Source of the DNA: Flavobacteriaceae bacterium
GTDB lineage: Bacteria; Bacteroidota; Bacteroidia; Flavobacteriales; Flavobacteriaceae
Length of the DNA: 64,000 nucleotides
Assembly (NCBI GenBank): GCA_017857815.1
Contig: JAFMCL010000001.1
Coordinates: 1 to 64,000 of the forward strand
Direction: 5' to 3'
Positions 54,247 to 63,513 of the stretch are shown piece by piece (position 1 is the first letter of the stretch; every line of letters begins with the position of its first letter). The notes beneath the pieces are model-generated. The model was given only the letters and a program-made list of their open reading frames with translations, searched no databases and had not been told where the DNA came from. The position numbers and the translations under genes are program-made.

Positions 54247-55485
54247 ATGGAAACTACTATATTAACAATTAACAATGTATGGATGATGGTCTGTACGGCT
54301 TTGGTCTTTTTTATGCACTTAGGATTTTCTCTTTTGGAAATCGGATTGTCGCGGCAAAAAAACACCATCAACATCTTATTTAAAAACTTTTTTGTAATCA
54401 CCGCTGGACTTCTTCTTTACTGTCTTGGTGGTTTCAACCTAATGTATCCTGGATTTGAAGACGGAGACATGGGTATCTTAAAATTTGCAGGATTCGGTAT
54501 CGCAGCTCCAGAAGGTGGAATGGGATTCGGATATGCTGATGGAGGTTATACTTGGTGGACAGACTTTCTTTTCCAAGGAATGTTTGCAGCTACAGCAGCT
54601 ACAATTGTCTCAGGAGCTGTTGCTGAACGGATAAAACTAAATGGATTCATGCTTTTCGCAGTATTATACGTTGGTCTAATTTATCCAATCGTTGGTGCAT
54701 GGAAGTGGGGTGGAGGATTCCTTGACTCATGGGGTTTTTATGACTTTGCTGGTTCTACTTTGGTACACTCTGTAGGGGGATGGGCTGCTTTGATTGCCAT
54801 CTTTATGTTGGGCGCCAGAATTGGAAAATTCGATAAAGACGGTAAGCCTAGAGCTTTACCAGGACACAACATTCCTTTGGCTTCTGCCGGAGTATTTATC
54901 CTTTGGTTAGGATGGTTTGGTTTTAACGGTGGATCAGTTCTTTCTGCAGATCCAGAATTAACTTCACTGACACTCGTAACCACTTCTCTTGCTGCTGCAG
55001 CGGGTGGTATTGCTGCCGCTATATTCTCCAATCTTCTTTATAAGAATTTTGATTTAACCATGTTTATGAATGGTGTATTAGGAGGTCTTGTAGGTATAAC
55101 CGCAGGAGCTGATCAAATGAGCCCAACTGACGCTATCCTTATCGGATTGATCGCTGGGGTTGTAATCGTTCTTGGAGTTGCATTAATTGACAAACTTAAG
55201 CTTGATGACCCAGTAGGAGCCGTGGCAGTTCACTTGATTTGTGGAATCTGGGGAACACTTGCAGTTGGTATCTTTGGAGCACTTGCAAGTTTTGATCAAT
55301 TCTTGATCCAATTGGCTGGTGTAGGTATCGTTGGTGCATTCTGTGTAACCTGCTCATTTATCATTCTATTTATCGTTAAGTCTACTGTTGGACTAAGAGT
55401 TGATAAAGAAGAAGAATTGAGAGGTCTAGATATTTCAGAACACGGAATGGAAGCTTACCCTGACTTTAGAACTAACGAAGGTTAG
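54247..55485 (+). CDS. amt: Ammonium transporter (Amt family)
   Basis: A 412-residue membrane protein with about eleven helices. The twin-His pore is visible as LVHSVGGWAALIA and AVHLICGIWGTLA, and YTWWTDFLFQGMFAATAATIVSG and WLGWFGFNGGS are further Amt hallmarks. No periplasmic signal peptide like that of AmtB is obvious; the first helix starts soon after the N-terminus. It imports ammonium under nitrogen limitation, controlled by the PII protein encoded just upstream. A strong terminator follows. Confidence 0.95.
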   Translation: METTILTINNVWMMVCTALVFFMHLGFSLLEIGLSRQKNTINILFKNFFVITAGLLLYCLGGFNLMYPGFEDGDMGILKFAGFGIAAPEGGMGFGYADGGYTWWTDFLFQGMFAATAATIVSGAVAERIKLNGFMLFAVLYVGLIYPIVGAWKWGGGFLDSWGFYDFAGSTLVHSVGGWAALIAIFMLGARIGKFDKDGKPRALPGHNIPLASAGVFILWLGWFGFNGGSVLSADPELTSLTLVTTSLAAAAGGIAAAIFSNLLYKNFDLTMFMNGVLGGLVGITAGADQMSPTDAILIGLIAGVVIVLGVALIDKLKLDDPVGAVAVHLICGIWGTLAVGIFGALASFDQFLIQLAGVGIVGAFCVTCSFIILFIVKSTVGLRVDKEEELRGLDISEHGMEAYPDFRTNEG

Positions 55486-55512
55486 GCCTAAATTCAATAT
55501 AATTAATATATC

Positions 55513-55543
55513 AAGACCTCTAGTGATTACTAGGGGTCTTTTT
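55513..55543 (+). terminator. Rho-independent terminator after amt
   Basis: AAGACCTCTAGT pairs with ACTAGGGGTCTT as a 12-bp stem (one G-T pair) around a GATT loop, followed by T residues. It lies 27 bases after the amt stop. Confidence 0.9.
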
Positions 55544-55613
55544 AATTTAAGCAATTAAAAAGAAAAAAGAATTGTAGCATTCTTCTGAATGAGTATTTTT
55601 GAAAAAAAGAATT

Positions 55614-56468
55614 ATGAATCAAATAATTTTGTTAATGTACTGCGCTGACCAGAAAGGCATCATTGCAGCAGTAACGAACTTCATTCACCACAATCAAGGG
55701 AACATCACCTATATTGATCAATATGTCGATCGACCCAATGCGGCCTTTTTCATGCGAGTTGAGTGTGATTTAAATTCAGAATCTTTTAAAATTGAAGACT
55801 TTAAAAGTAATTTTTCCAATGAAATCGGAGAACGTTATGCAATGCACTGCGATTTTTACTTAAAAAACCACAAACCAAAAATGGCTGTTTTTGTTTCTAA
55901 ATACGATCATTGTCTTTATGATATTCTGGCCAAACAACAGTCCGGAGAACTTGCCGCTGAAATTCCTTTTATATTAAGCAATCATGCTGATTTGAAAATC
56001 ATTGCTGATCGCTTTGAAATTCCTTTTCATCACATCTTCGTATCCAGAGAGAACAAAGAAGAAGCAGAAGAAAAACAAGCTAAACTTCTCAAAGCTCATG
56101 GAGTTGATTTTATAGTGCTGGCGCGTTACATGCAAATTGTCTCCTCAAAACTAATTGATCAATACAAGCATAAAATAATCAACATTCATCATTCCTTTTT
56201 ACCTGCTTTTCCTGGAGCAAAACCATACCACTCTGCATTTGATAGGGGAGTTAAAATCATTGGAGCTACCAGCCACTATGTAACCGAAGAATTGGATGCT
56301 GGGCCTATAATTGAACAGGACACTACGCGTGTCACTCACTTAAATTCTATTGCTGATTTTATTGAGAAAGGTAGAGATTTAGAAAGAATTGTATTGGTCA
56401 GGGCTTTAAAGCAACATGTCAACCGAAAAGTGATGGTTTACGGAAATAAAACTGTTGTTTTTTCTTAA
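55614..56468 (+). CDS. purU: Formyltetrahydrofolate deformylase
   Basis: A 284-residue PurU. An N-terminal ACT domain (ILLMYCADQKGIIAAVTNFI) is joined to a formyltransferase-like domain with MAVFVSKYDHCLYDIL, VLARYMQIVSS, NIHHSFLPAFPGAKPYH (catalytic His) and GATSHYVTEELDAGPIIEQD (catalytic Asp). It hydrolyses 10-formyl-THF to formate and THF, balancing one-carbon pools and supplying formate. The ATG at 55614 was chosen over a TTG five codons upstream. It converges on the hydrolase gene with a four-base overlap. Confidence 0.94.
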   Translation: MNQIILLMYCADQKGIIAAVTNFIHHNQGNITYIDQYVDRPNAAFFMRVECDLNSESFKIEDFKSNFSNEIGERYAMHCDFYLKNHKPKMAVFVSKYDHCLYDILAKQQSGELAAEIPFILSNHADLKIIADRFEIPFHHIFVSRENKEEAEEKQAKLLKAHGVDFIVLARYMQIVSSKLIDQYKHKIINIHHSFLPAFPGAKPYHSAFDRGVKIIGATSHYVTEELDAGPIIEQDTTRVTHLNSIADFIEKGRDLERIVLVRALKQHVNRKVMVYGNKTVVFS

Positions 56469-57256
56469 ATAATTTGCTTTGTTTGAAGAAAGGAAAGCAT
56501 TCCTTCATTAAATTTTTCTGATCTTTCCACGTTGACTACATGGCCACATTTTTCTAATACCAAAAGCTCAGAAAGCGGATGCAATTTGGAAACTTTTTCA
56601 ACAGAAGGCAAAAACATATAATCTTGATCTCCCATAATGTAAAGCGTTGGAATATGAATCGCTTCTTGTCTAAATATCTTAAGCAAAGGAAGTATCTCAG
56701 AAGTTAATTTAAACCATCGGACAAACTCCTTTTGATATAACTTTTTTGCTTCTCGAATAAACAAATTCCTAGATTCTTTGTGATTTTTATTGGGCATAAT
56801 CACAAAGGCAAAAATGCGATACAACCACATATAAGGCAAAATAGATTTTGTGAGATTCCCAAAACGCATTAAAATCCTTGATTTAAGATTTAGTTTAATT
56901 ATTGCGCCTCCCATAATCATTTTAGAAACTCTTTTCGGTTGCATCTCGGCCAGCTGTCTGATCAATATTGTCCCAAGTGAAATACCTACAAAGTGTGATT
57001 TTTCAATTTTAAGATGATCCAAAACCTCAAAAATATCTTTAACAATTGATTCGAAGGAGTATTTAGATTGAAATGAATTTAAAATTACTTTTTTTGAATC
57101 CCCGTGACCTCTTAAATCAATTAATAATAAATTGAAATACTTTGAGAAAAATCGAATTTGTTTAAACCATATTGCGCTACTTCCTCCTGCTCCATGAACA
57201 AAAGTTATCCAGGGGGTATTTGATTCTTGACATTTATAGACACTATGATTCAACAT
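56465..57256 (-). CDS. Alpha/beta hydrolase
   Basis: A 263-residue alpha/beta-hydrolase fold protein. The oxyanion-hole segment is FVHGAGGSSAIW, the nucleophile elbow GISLGT (Ser), MGDQDYMF the acid region, and KCGHVVNVERSEKF the catalytic His. It is cytoplasmic. Substrate unknown; esterase or lipase-like. Its ATG overlaps the pyrF stop by one base (TAATG), placing it in the prfA-pyrF operon. Confidence 0.88.
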   Translation of the reverse strand: MLNHSVYKCQESNTPWITFVHGAGGSSAIWFKQIRFFSKYFNLLLIDLRGHGDSKKVILNSFQSKYSFESIVKDIFEVLDHLKIEKSHFVGISLGTILIRQLAEMQPKRVSKMIMGGAIIKLNLKSRILMRFGNLTKSILPYMWLYRIFAFVIMPNKNHKESRNLFIREAKKLYQKEFVRWFKLTSEILPLLKIFRQEAIHIPTLYIMGDQDYMFLPSVEKVSKLHPLSELLVLEKCGHVVNVERSEKFNEGMLSFLQTKQII

Positions 57257-58083
57257 TAGACTAGTCCGTTTTTACGCAACAAGATACTCATTTCTTGCTG
57301 TAATTTTTTTGCTGCTTTTGCTGCTGATTCTGCATGTTTTTCGTCAGAAGAAGCATATAAAATTCCTCTTGAAGAGTTAACCAAAAGTCCACATTGATCA
57401 TTCATACCATGCTGGGCAACTTCCGCAAGGCTTCCCCCCTGCGCTCCTACTCCTGGAACTAAAAGAAAATTATTCGGTATTGATTTTCTGATTTGAGACA
57501 AAGCAGTGGCTTTTGTTGCGCCCACCACATACATCAATTGTTCGAAATTATTCCATTGTTTGGAAGTATCAATGACTTGCTCGTACAACAATTTATCACC
57601 GTTCGAATTTAATTGAAAATCCGAAGCGCCTCGATTTGAGGTCAATGCAAGTAAGATGGTGTATTTTTCTTCATATTCCATAAACGGTTCAACCGAATCT
57701 CTTCCCATGTAGGGGGCTACTGTTATTGAATCAAAGTTGAAATGTTCAAAATACGCTTTGGCATATCGCTTTGCTGTATTTCCTATATCAGCTCTTTTTG
57801 CATCCGCAATAGTAAACTGCTCGGGGTAGTTTTCGTTTAAGTAGTTGATTGTTTTTTCCAGTGCCTGCCAACCCTTAACTCCATAAGCTTCAAAAAAAGC
57901 AATGTTAGGTTTATAGGCAACACAATAGTGAGCTGTTGCGTCAATTATGGATTTACAAAAATCAAATATTGGATCTTGATTGTTTTTAAAACTTTCAGGA
58001 ATGCGATCCAAATCGACATCCAATCCCACGCACAAGAATGATTTCTTTCTCTTTATTTCCTCAAACAATTTTGCTATTGTCAT
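57256..58083 (-). CDS. pyrF: Orotidine 5'-phosphate decarboxylase (type 2)
   Basis: A 275-residue OMP decarboxylase of the subfamily found with [16 protein letters not shown] at the N-terminus. The catalytic segment [19 protein letters not shown] carries the K-x-x-D charge network, and [19 protein letters not shown] and [11 protein letters not shown] bind phosphate. It makes UMP, the final step of the pathway to which pyrD belongs. The start overlaps the prfA stop (ATGA). Confidence 0.95.
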   Translation of the reverse strand: MTIAKLFEEIKRKKSFLCVGLDVDLDRIPESFKNNQDPIFDFCKSIIDATAHYCVAYKPNIAFFEAYGVKGWQALEKTINYLNENYPEQFTIADAKRADIGNTAKRYAKAYFEHFNFDSITVAPYMGRDSVEPFMEYEEKYTILLALTSNRGASDFQLNSNGDKLLYEQVIDTSKQWNNFEQLMYVVGATKATALSQIRKSIPNNFLLVPGVGAQGGSLAEVAQHGMNDQCGLLVNSSRGILYASSDEKHAESAAKAAKKLQQEMSILLRKNGLV

Positions 58084-59156
58084 ATCACTTCCCCTGCATT
58101 TTTGAGCTGCTGAGTGTTCTGAAAAAGCTTAAGTTCATCGATCAGCTTCTGTATGTCCCCATTAATGATGTTTTGAAGATCATACAGTGTGAGTCCAATG
58201 CGATGATCTGTTACCCTTCCTTGAGGATAATTATATGTTCTTATTTTTGCAGAACGGTCTCCTGAAGAAACAAGTGTATTTCTTTTTTCTGAATCCAACT
58301 CTAATTTTTTACTTAACTCCAATTCATAAAGTCGAGACCGAAGTACTTTTAGGGCTTTATCTTTATTTTTATGTTGAGATTTTTGATCTTGACACTGGGC
58401 GACAATACCCGTAGGCTCGTGGGTCAATCGCACTGCCGAATAAGTGGTATTTACGGACTGACCGCCTGGGCCTGAAGAACAGAAATAATCAACTCTTACA
58501 TCACTCATATTAACTTCTACATCAAATTCCTCCGCTTCTGGAAGTACCATCACGGTTGCAGCTGAAGTATGAACCCTTCCTTGGGTTTCTGTTTGAGGAA
58601 CTCTCTGCACCCGATGCACTCCTGACTCGTATTTCATGGTGCCATAAACATCATTGCCAGAGACTTCAAAAATAACTTCTTTAAACCCTCCTGCTGTTCC
58701 TTCGTTCGAATCCACAAGACTGACAGACCATCCCTGGTCTTGACAATATTTCGTATACATTCGATAAAGATCCCCTGCAAAAATACTAGCCTCATCTCCT
58801 CCTGTTCCTGCGCGGACCTCTACAACGACATTCTTGCTGTCTTCGGGATCTTTGGGAATTAATAGAAATTTGATTTCTTCTTCTATTGAAGGTAGCTGCT
58901 CTTTTGCCTCTTCCATCTGAAGTTTTGCCATTTCTATCATCTCTGGATCAGACTCTTCGCTCATCATTTCCTCAGCTTCTTCTATATTGGAAAGTAGGGA
59001 CTTATATATTTCAGATTTAGCAACAATTTTGCTAAGATCCTTGTATTCCTTACTAAGTAAAACATAGCGTTTTTGATCAGAAATAATATCGGGTTGTATA
59101 ATTAAATCAGAGACCTCGTCGTAACGTTGTTGAATGATTTGTAGTTTGTCAATCAT
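58080..59156 (-). CDS. prfA: Peptide chain release factor 1
   Basis: A 358-residue class I release factor. It has the helical N-terminal domain, [19 protein letters not shown], the stop-codon reading domain [21 protein letters not shown], and the GGQ motif in [22 protein letters not shown] that triggers peptide release. The [18 protein letters not shown]-type sequence ends the core. It recognises UAA and UAG. It heads the prfA-pyrF-hydrolase operon. Confidence 0.95.
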   Translation of the reverse strand: MIDKLQIIQQRYDEVSDLIIQPDIISDQKRYVLLSKEYKDLSKIVAKSEIYKSLLSNIEEAEEMMSEESDPEMIEMAKLQMEEAKEQLPSIEEEIKFLLIPKDPEDSKNVVVEVRAGTGGDEASIFAGDLYRMYTKYCQDQGWSVSLVDSNEGTAGGFKEVIFEVSGNDVYGTMKYESGVHRVQRVPQTETQGRVHTSAATVMVLPEAEEFDVEVNMSDVRVDYFCSSGPGGQSVNTTYSAVRLTHEPTGIVAQCQDQKSQHKNKDKALKVLRSRLYELELSKKLELDSEKRNTLVSSGDRSAKIRTYNYPQGRVTDHRIGLTLYDLQNIINGDIQKLIDELKLFQNTQQLKNAGEVI

Positions 59157-59210
59157 AGATTAGTTGTGTAGTTAACAAAATTACTGATTTTTCACAATAT
59201 TTAGTGTTGA

Positions 59211-60707
59211 TTAGTCTAAAACAAAACTTAATCCACCTGTAATGATGAAAGCTGACAGACCGTCACTGCGTTTGTAATTTTGAAAACGTAAGCTAACAGT
59301 TTTTAGTCCAAAATCAAAAACCTTCAGGCTTGAAAAAATATCAGTGTAAGTAAGGGAAGCTCCAAGTTGGTTACTCGAAAACGCCGATAAGTCATAGTCT
59401 GAGGTATAATAGGACGAAGAGGAGTTGTGTTGATCGTAGGGAGCAAAATAGTCTACAGCCGTTTGATCGTAAAAGCGATAAATCGGCGTCAGTTTCCACT
59501 TCATGTTAAACCGTATGGGCAATTCAAATTGAAAGGTATTGGAACGCACTCCCCAGTTATCGGTATAGTATCGATAATAAGATCTTAAGACAAAAACTTC
59601 GTTGATGTAATAATTCACGCGCAACCCTAATGGTGTTTTAATTCGTTGAGATGGCAGCCTTTCAATGTCGTCTGCCAAATGAAATACACTAGTGTTCTGA
59701 GGTGAAGTGTAGTTCGCTATTGCATTCTTATTTCCGATATAATAATTATCAACATCATTAAAATAGACCCTTTGTAAAGGATTGGACAACAGGCCCTCTT
59801 GGATCACATAATCTAAAAAAACAGAAAACTGAAGACGTTTACTCAGTATTTGAGAAAAACTAATTGAACCAGAATAGGTGTTTCTGTTGACCAATGTGAA
59901 ATCTTTAAATTTTGAAGGCATATAGTTGCCAGTACTAATTCCCTCTTTATCAATCACACTGACTCCATAAAAATAACTTTTTACATTTGTCTGAAAATTA
60001 GAACCATACAAGTTATACTCATGAACTTCAGTGGGAATAATGGGTTTCCATTTGTCAAGAAAAACTTGTCCTTTAAAGGTAAGTTCTGTGTTTTTTTCAT
60101 TCCACAGTTTGGTGTAGCTTGCCCCACCTCCAATGGATTCGTAGTCGTACTCGAATGAAGTCCCAAGGTTCACTGACCAGTATTTATTTCTATCCTCAGC
60201 AGCGTGTGCATAGGAGAAATTAATTGAAGTTAAAATGTCTTCACTCGAGGCTCCAGTTGAAGCGAACCAAGGAGAGCCTCCAGAAGTTTCGCTTTCACTA
60301 TGATTGTCATCATCATCGTCATCGTAATCGTCATAACCTCCTCCGCCAGATGCTCCAGACTTGTTGAAAGGATTTCCATTACTAGAACTTGCAGAGGTAT
60401 AGGCTGAAATCCCAATATCTGCTGTCAATACATCGTCTTGATTGAGTGGATATCTAATTACGATGGTCGGAGAGAAGTCTTGTAAATCTTCATTTCCAAT
60501 TCCACCCGTTACAGCAGCATGCGAACCTGATTGATCATAATAACTGGTCAAAAGGTCAATCTCGACAGTTTCCAATACTTTCTTTCTGTAGGTCAAAAGA
60601 CTGTCTGCATTTTTTACTTGTGCCTTCGCCACAAAGAAAAAACACAAACAAAAAGTCAGTAAAACTTTATTAATTACACCCACAACCGCCTCCTGTTTTA
60701 CCACCAT
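59211..60707 (-). CDS. DUF3570 domain-containing outer membrane beta-barrel protein
   Basis: A roughly 498-residue exported protein. A signal peptide (VLLTFCLCFFFVAKAQ) is followed by many beta strands of porin-like character ending in a barrel-type C-terminus (ITGGLSFVLD). The region around 60238-60345 encodes an acidic loop (YDDYDDDDDD) and a Ser/Gly-rich piece containing STGASSED. This fits DUF3570. The start is uncertain: I list the ATG at 60707, which overlaps the DUF4266 gene, but a GTG at 60683 gives a shorter and cleaner signal peptide. It is the last gene of the thioredoxin-ApbE-DUF4266-DUF3570 set. Confidence 0.8.
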   Translation of the reverse strand: MVVKQEAVVGVINKVLLTFCLCFFFVAKAQVKNADSLLTYRKKVLETVEIDLLTSYYDQSGSHAAVTGGIGNEDLQDFSPTIVIRYPLNQDDVLTADIGISAYTSASSSNGNPFNKSGASGGGGYDDYDDDDDDNHSESETSGGSPWFASTGASSEDILTSINFSYAHAAEDRNKYWSVNLGTSFEYDYESIGGGASYTKLWNEKNTELTFKGQVFLDKWKPIIPTEVHEYNLYGSNFQTNVKSYFYGVSVIDKEGISTGNYMPSKFKDFTLVNRNTYSGSISFSQILSKRLQFSVFLDYVIQEGLLSNPLQRVYFNDVDNYYIGNKNAIANYTSPQNTSVFHLADDIERLPSQRIKTPLGLRVNYYINEVFVLRSYYRYYTDNWGVRSNTFQFELPIRFNMKWKLTPIYRFYDQTAVDYFAPYDQHNSSSSYYTSDYDLSAFSSNQLGASLTYTDIFSSLKVFDFGLKTVSLRFQNYKRSDGLSAFIITGGLSFVLD

Positions 60708-60882
60708 TGGCTCCTGCTGCTGTTTCTCGGTAAATCTGAAAATTGGTTTCAAACCTTTCCATTCCAGGGGATGCAAGTTGCATGTCGGTATCGTTAATAT
60801 AAATCTTATTGTATTCCTTTACGGCAACACATCCTTGAACTAGAAAAAGTAACGTTAATAAAAGAAAAAGCTGTTTAATCAT
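60670..60882 (-). CDS. DUF4266 domain-containing lipoprotein
   Basis: A 70-residue lipoprotein. The signal peptide MIKQLFLLLTLLFLVQG ends at a lipidated Cys18. The mature part is only about 53 residues and ends TGGGCGCN, the conserved Gly-Cys tail I associate with DUF4266. The ATG at 60882 was chosen because it begins the signal peptide; it overlaps the apbE stop region, and the 3' end overlaps the DUF3570 start. The two tail cysteines could bind metal or be modified. The function is not established. Confidence 0.85.
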   Translation of the reverse strand: MIKQLFLLLTLLFLVQGCVAVKEYNKIYINDTDMQLASPGMERFETNFQIYRETAAGANGGKTGGGCGCN

Positions 60883-61864
60883 CTTCAATTTTAATATTTT
60901 TAGAAGTATGGATTCTGCCCATAGCATCAATTATTATTGCCTCAACCTTCGGTAATTGATTTATCAGAAAAATTCCTGCGGTCGTTCCCATCACAAAAGT
61001 GGCTGTTGCCAAAGCATCGGCCAACTCAGCTTTGGGTGCAAATATAGTACAACTTAAGATTCCTTTGGCAGGCATGCCTGTTCTGGGATCGATTATGTGA
61101 CTATAGCGCTCTCCTGCTATTGTCGTAAATCGCTCATAATCCCCAGATGTTACAACGGCATGCTGCTCAATTGAAAACCAAGAAAAAACTTTTTTAGAAT
61201 TCAATGGATTAACAATTGCAACATTCCAATCAGATCCGTCGGCTTGAGTCCCCCAAGTGTTCATGTCACCCGATGCATTTATGATTCCGCCACTCACACC
61301 AGCAGCTACCAATATTTCCTTTGCTCGGTCAGCGGCATATCCCTTGCCAATGGCGCCAAAACCTATTTTCATCCCTGCTTGGGATAGAAAAACAGTTTGA
61401 TCATTTTGGTTTAATCTTATTTTTTGATATCCTATTTTAGCAACGGATCGCTTTAAATCTGCTTCAGCAGGAAGTTCAGATTCGCCCCCATCGAAGGTCC
61501 ATATTTTGTCCACTGCTGCATAACTAATATCAAATGCTCCAGAAGTCAGTTGGGAAAGTTTTTGTGAACGTTCTATTAAATCCCACAACTCCTTTGAGAC
61601 TTTAACAGGTTTCACCCCTGCATTTTGGTTGATCTTTGAGGTCTCGGAATTTGAATCCCATGAGGAAATTAAATTTTCAATTCTACTGATTTCATTTTTT
61701 GCCATCGCAATGAAGCCATTAGCAACTTCTTTATTTTTAGCAACTACGATGACCTCAAAAGAAGATCCCATTTTTGAAAACTTTTCAGTAAAGGTTTTTT
61801 GAGCAAAAACAGCTGAGCTACAGAAAAATACACAAAGAGAAAAGAAAAGATATCTATTACTCAT
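60875..61864 (-). CDS. apbE: FAD:protein FMN transferase ApbE, exported
   Basis: A 329-residue exported flavin transferase. The signal peptide ends at SSAVFAQ. The start of the catalytic domain is KMGSSFEVIVV, then FDISYAAVDKIW, GFGAIGKGYAADRA, NASGDMNTWG, ERYSHIIDPRTGMPA and LADALATATFVMG, which are all ApbE motifs. It attaches FMN to Thr or Ser of target proteins in the periplasm. No standard target (NqrB/C, RnfG or FMN-bind domain) is in the window. I chose the ATG at 61864 (after TAA A); an ATG at 61876 is possible. Confidence 0.92.
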   Translation of the reverse strand: MSNRYLFFSLCVFFCSSAVFAQKTFTEKFSKMGSSFEVIVVAKNKEVANGFIAMAKNEISRIENLISSWDSNSETSKINQNAGVKPVKVSKELWDLIERSQKLSQLTSGAFDISYAAVDKIWTFDGGESELPAEADLKRSVAKIGYQKIRLNQNDQTVFLSQAGMKIGFGAIGKGYAADRAKEILVAAGVSGGIINASGDMNTWGTQADGSDWNVAIVNPLNSKKVFSWFSIEQHAVVTSGDYERFTTIAGERYSHIIDPRTGMPAKGILSCTIFAPKAELADALATATFVMGTTAGIFLINQLPKVEAIIIDAMGRIHTSKNIKIEDD

Positions 61865-61865
61865 T

Positions 61866-62291
61866 TTAAAAAGCATTAATCAATTCTATGTATTTTTCTG
61901 GGGTGCTTTTTTCATATCCCAACTGTCCCAAAACTTTCTCTTCAGGAGAAATAATGACTACCAATGGAAAGTAACCCGCAGCATTGAACCTTTCGGCCAG
62001 TTTATCATTATGTTTCTGTTTTTCAATTGATAAAGCATTTTTCTTGCGTTTGGGGAAGTCAGCTCTTAACATGACATAATTTTCAACAGCATAAGCCTTA
62101 AAGCTTTCCTCTTCCCAAATCTCTTTTTCTAATTTAATGCATGGAATGCACCAATCAGAGCCAGAAAAAACAAGAATTAATTTTTGGTTATTCTTTTTTG
62201 ATTTTTGAGTTGCAACCTTCCAATCGGTTTCCCAGTTTTGTGCTGTTAATGAGAAACTTAAAAGAAATATAAATACATATATAATTTTCAT
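61866..62291 (-). CDS. Thioredoxin family protein, exported
   Basis: A 141-residue periplasmic thioredoxin-like protein. The signal peptide is MKIIYVFIFLLSFSLTAQ. The redox motif is SGSDWCIPCIKLE (C-I-P-C), followed by FPLVVIISPEEKVLG with the cis-Pro. The ATG at 62291 was picked because it begins the signal peptide. It is the first gene of the set leading to ApbE, DUF4266 and DUF3570, with the apbE ATG overlapping or directly following its stop. It may keep the cysteines of partner proteins reduced. Confidence 0.88.
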   Translation of the reverse strand: MKIIYVFIFLLSFSLTAQNWETDWKVATQKSKKNNQKLILVFSGSDWCIPCIKLEKEIWEEESFKAYAVENYVMLRADFPKRKKNALSIEKQKHNDKLAERFNAAGYFPLVVIISPEEKVLGQLGYEKSTPEKYIELINAF

Positions 62292-62343
62292 ATTAATAAA
62301 TTCACGAATTATAATAAAGATTCTTTTTTGAGAGAATTTGATT

Positions 62344-63513
62344 TTAATATTCGAATGTACCCATTTCGGTTTTGATCGTGAGCGCTTTTTTAGAAGAAGC
62401 CGCAACCCTTCCGATTATCTGAGCGTCTACATCAAAAGTAGTTGAAATTTCAATAATTTTTTCAGCATGTTCCGCGGGAACATAAAGCTCCATTCGATGA
62501 CCCATATTAAAAACTTCATACATCTCTTTCCATGAAGTTCCTGACTCTTGTTGAATCAATTCAAATAATGGAGGAACTGGAAACAAATTGTCCTTTATAA
62601 CATGAAGTTCATCAATAAAGTGAAGGATTTTGGTTTGTGCACCTCCACTACAATGAACCATTCCATGAATGGAAGATCGATCTATCGTTTCAAATATTTT
62701 TTTAATGATGGGTGCATAAGTTCGTGTGGGGGAAAGTACGAGCTTCCCAACATCCAAAGGAGTATTGTTTGATGGATCTGTAAGATTTTTTGTTCCTGAA
62801 TAAACCAATTCAGCCGGAACAGAAGCATCAAAAGTTTCTGGATATTTTTCTTTTAATTTCTTATTAAAAACATCATGTCTTGCCGAGGTAAGTCCATTAC
62901 TTCCCATGCCTCCATTGTATTGCTTTTCATAAGTTGCTTTCCCAAAAGAAGACAAACCAACGATGATATCGCCGGGTTTGATATTCGCATTATTGATCAC
63001 TTCACTGCGTTTCATTCTTGCCGTTACGGTAGAATCTACTATAATGGTTTGAACCAAATCACCCACATCAGCGGTTTCTCCACCGGTGCTGTGAATAGTA
63101 ACTCCAAAAGATGATAATTCAGCCAATAATTCTTCACTACCATTGATAATTGCCGATAAGACTTCGGCAGGGATTCTGTTTTTATTTCGTCCTATGGTAG
63201 AAGACAACATGATATTTTCTATAGCACCAACGCAAAGAAGATCATCTATATTCATGATCAACGCATCTTGCGCAATGCCTTTCCATACTGACAGGTCACC
63301 AGTCTCTTTCCAGTAGGCATAGGCCAAAGAGGACTTGGTTCCAGCGCCGTCGGCATGCATGACAATACAATGATCTTCACTACTGGTAAGATGATCTGGT
63401 ACAATTTTGCAAAATGCTTTAGGAAAAAGCCCTTTGTCAATGTTTTTAATTGCTTTATGAACGTCTTCCTTTTGGGAGGAGACGCCTCTGAGACGATATC
63501 GATCTTCAATCAT
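62344..63513 (-). CDS. purM: Phosphoribosylformylglycinamidine cyclo-ligase (AIR synthase family)
   Basis: A 389-residue AIR synthase. It has the N-terminal SSQKEDVHKAIKN segment, MHADGAGTKSSLAYAYW (ATP/metal motif equivalent to the DGVGTK of PurM), MNIDDLLCVGA, GGETADVGDL, VGLSSFGKATYE and HGMVHCSGG. It is somewhat longer than Escherichia coli PurM (345 residues), which I recall as normal for this phylum. It forms aminoimidazole ribotide in purine synthesis. It is divergent from the type II glutamine synthetase gene. Confidence 0.92.
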   Translation of the reverse strand: MIEDRYRLRGVSSQKEDVHKAIKNIDKGLFPKAFCKIVPDHLTSSEDHCIVMHADGAGTKSSLAYAYWKETGDLSVWKGIAQDALIMNIDDLLCVGAIENIMLSSTIGRNKNRIPAEVLSAIINGSEELLAELSSFGVTIHSTGGETADVGDLVQTIIVDSTVTARMKRSEVINNANIKPGDIIVGLSSFGKATYEKQYNGGMGSNGLTSARHDVFNKKLKEKYPETFDASVPAELVYSGTKNLTDPSNNTPLDVGKLVLSPTRTYAPIIKKIFETIDRSSIHGMVHCSGGAQTKILHFIDELHVIKDNLFPVPPLFELIQQESGTSWKEMYEVFNMGHRMELYVPAEHAEKIIEISTTFDVDAQIIGRVAASSKKALTIKTEMGTFEY

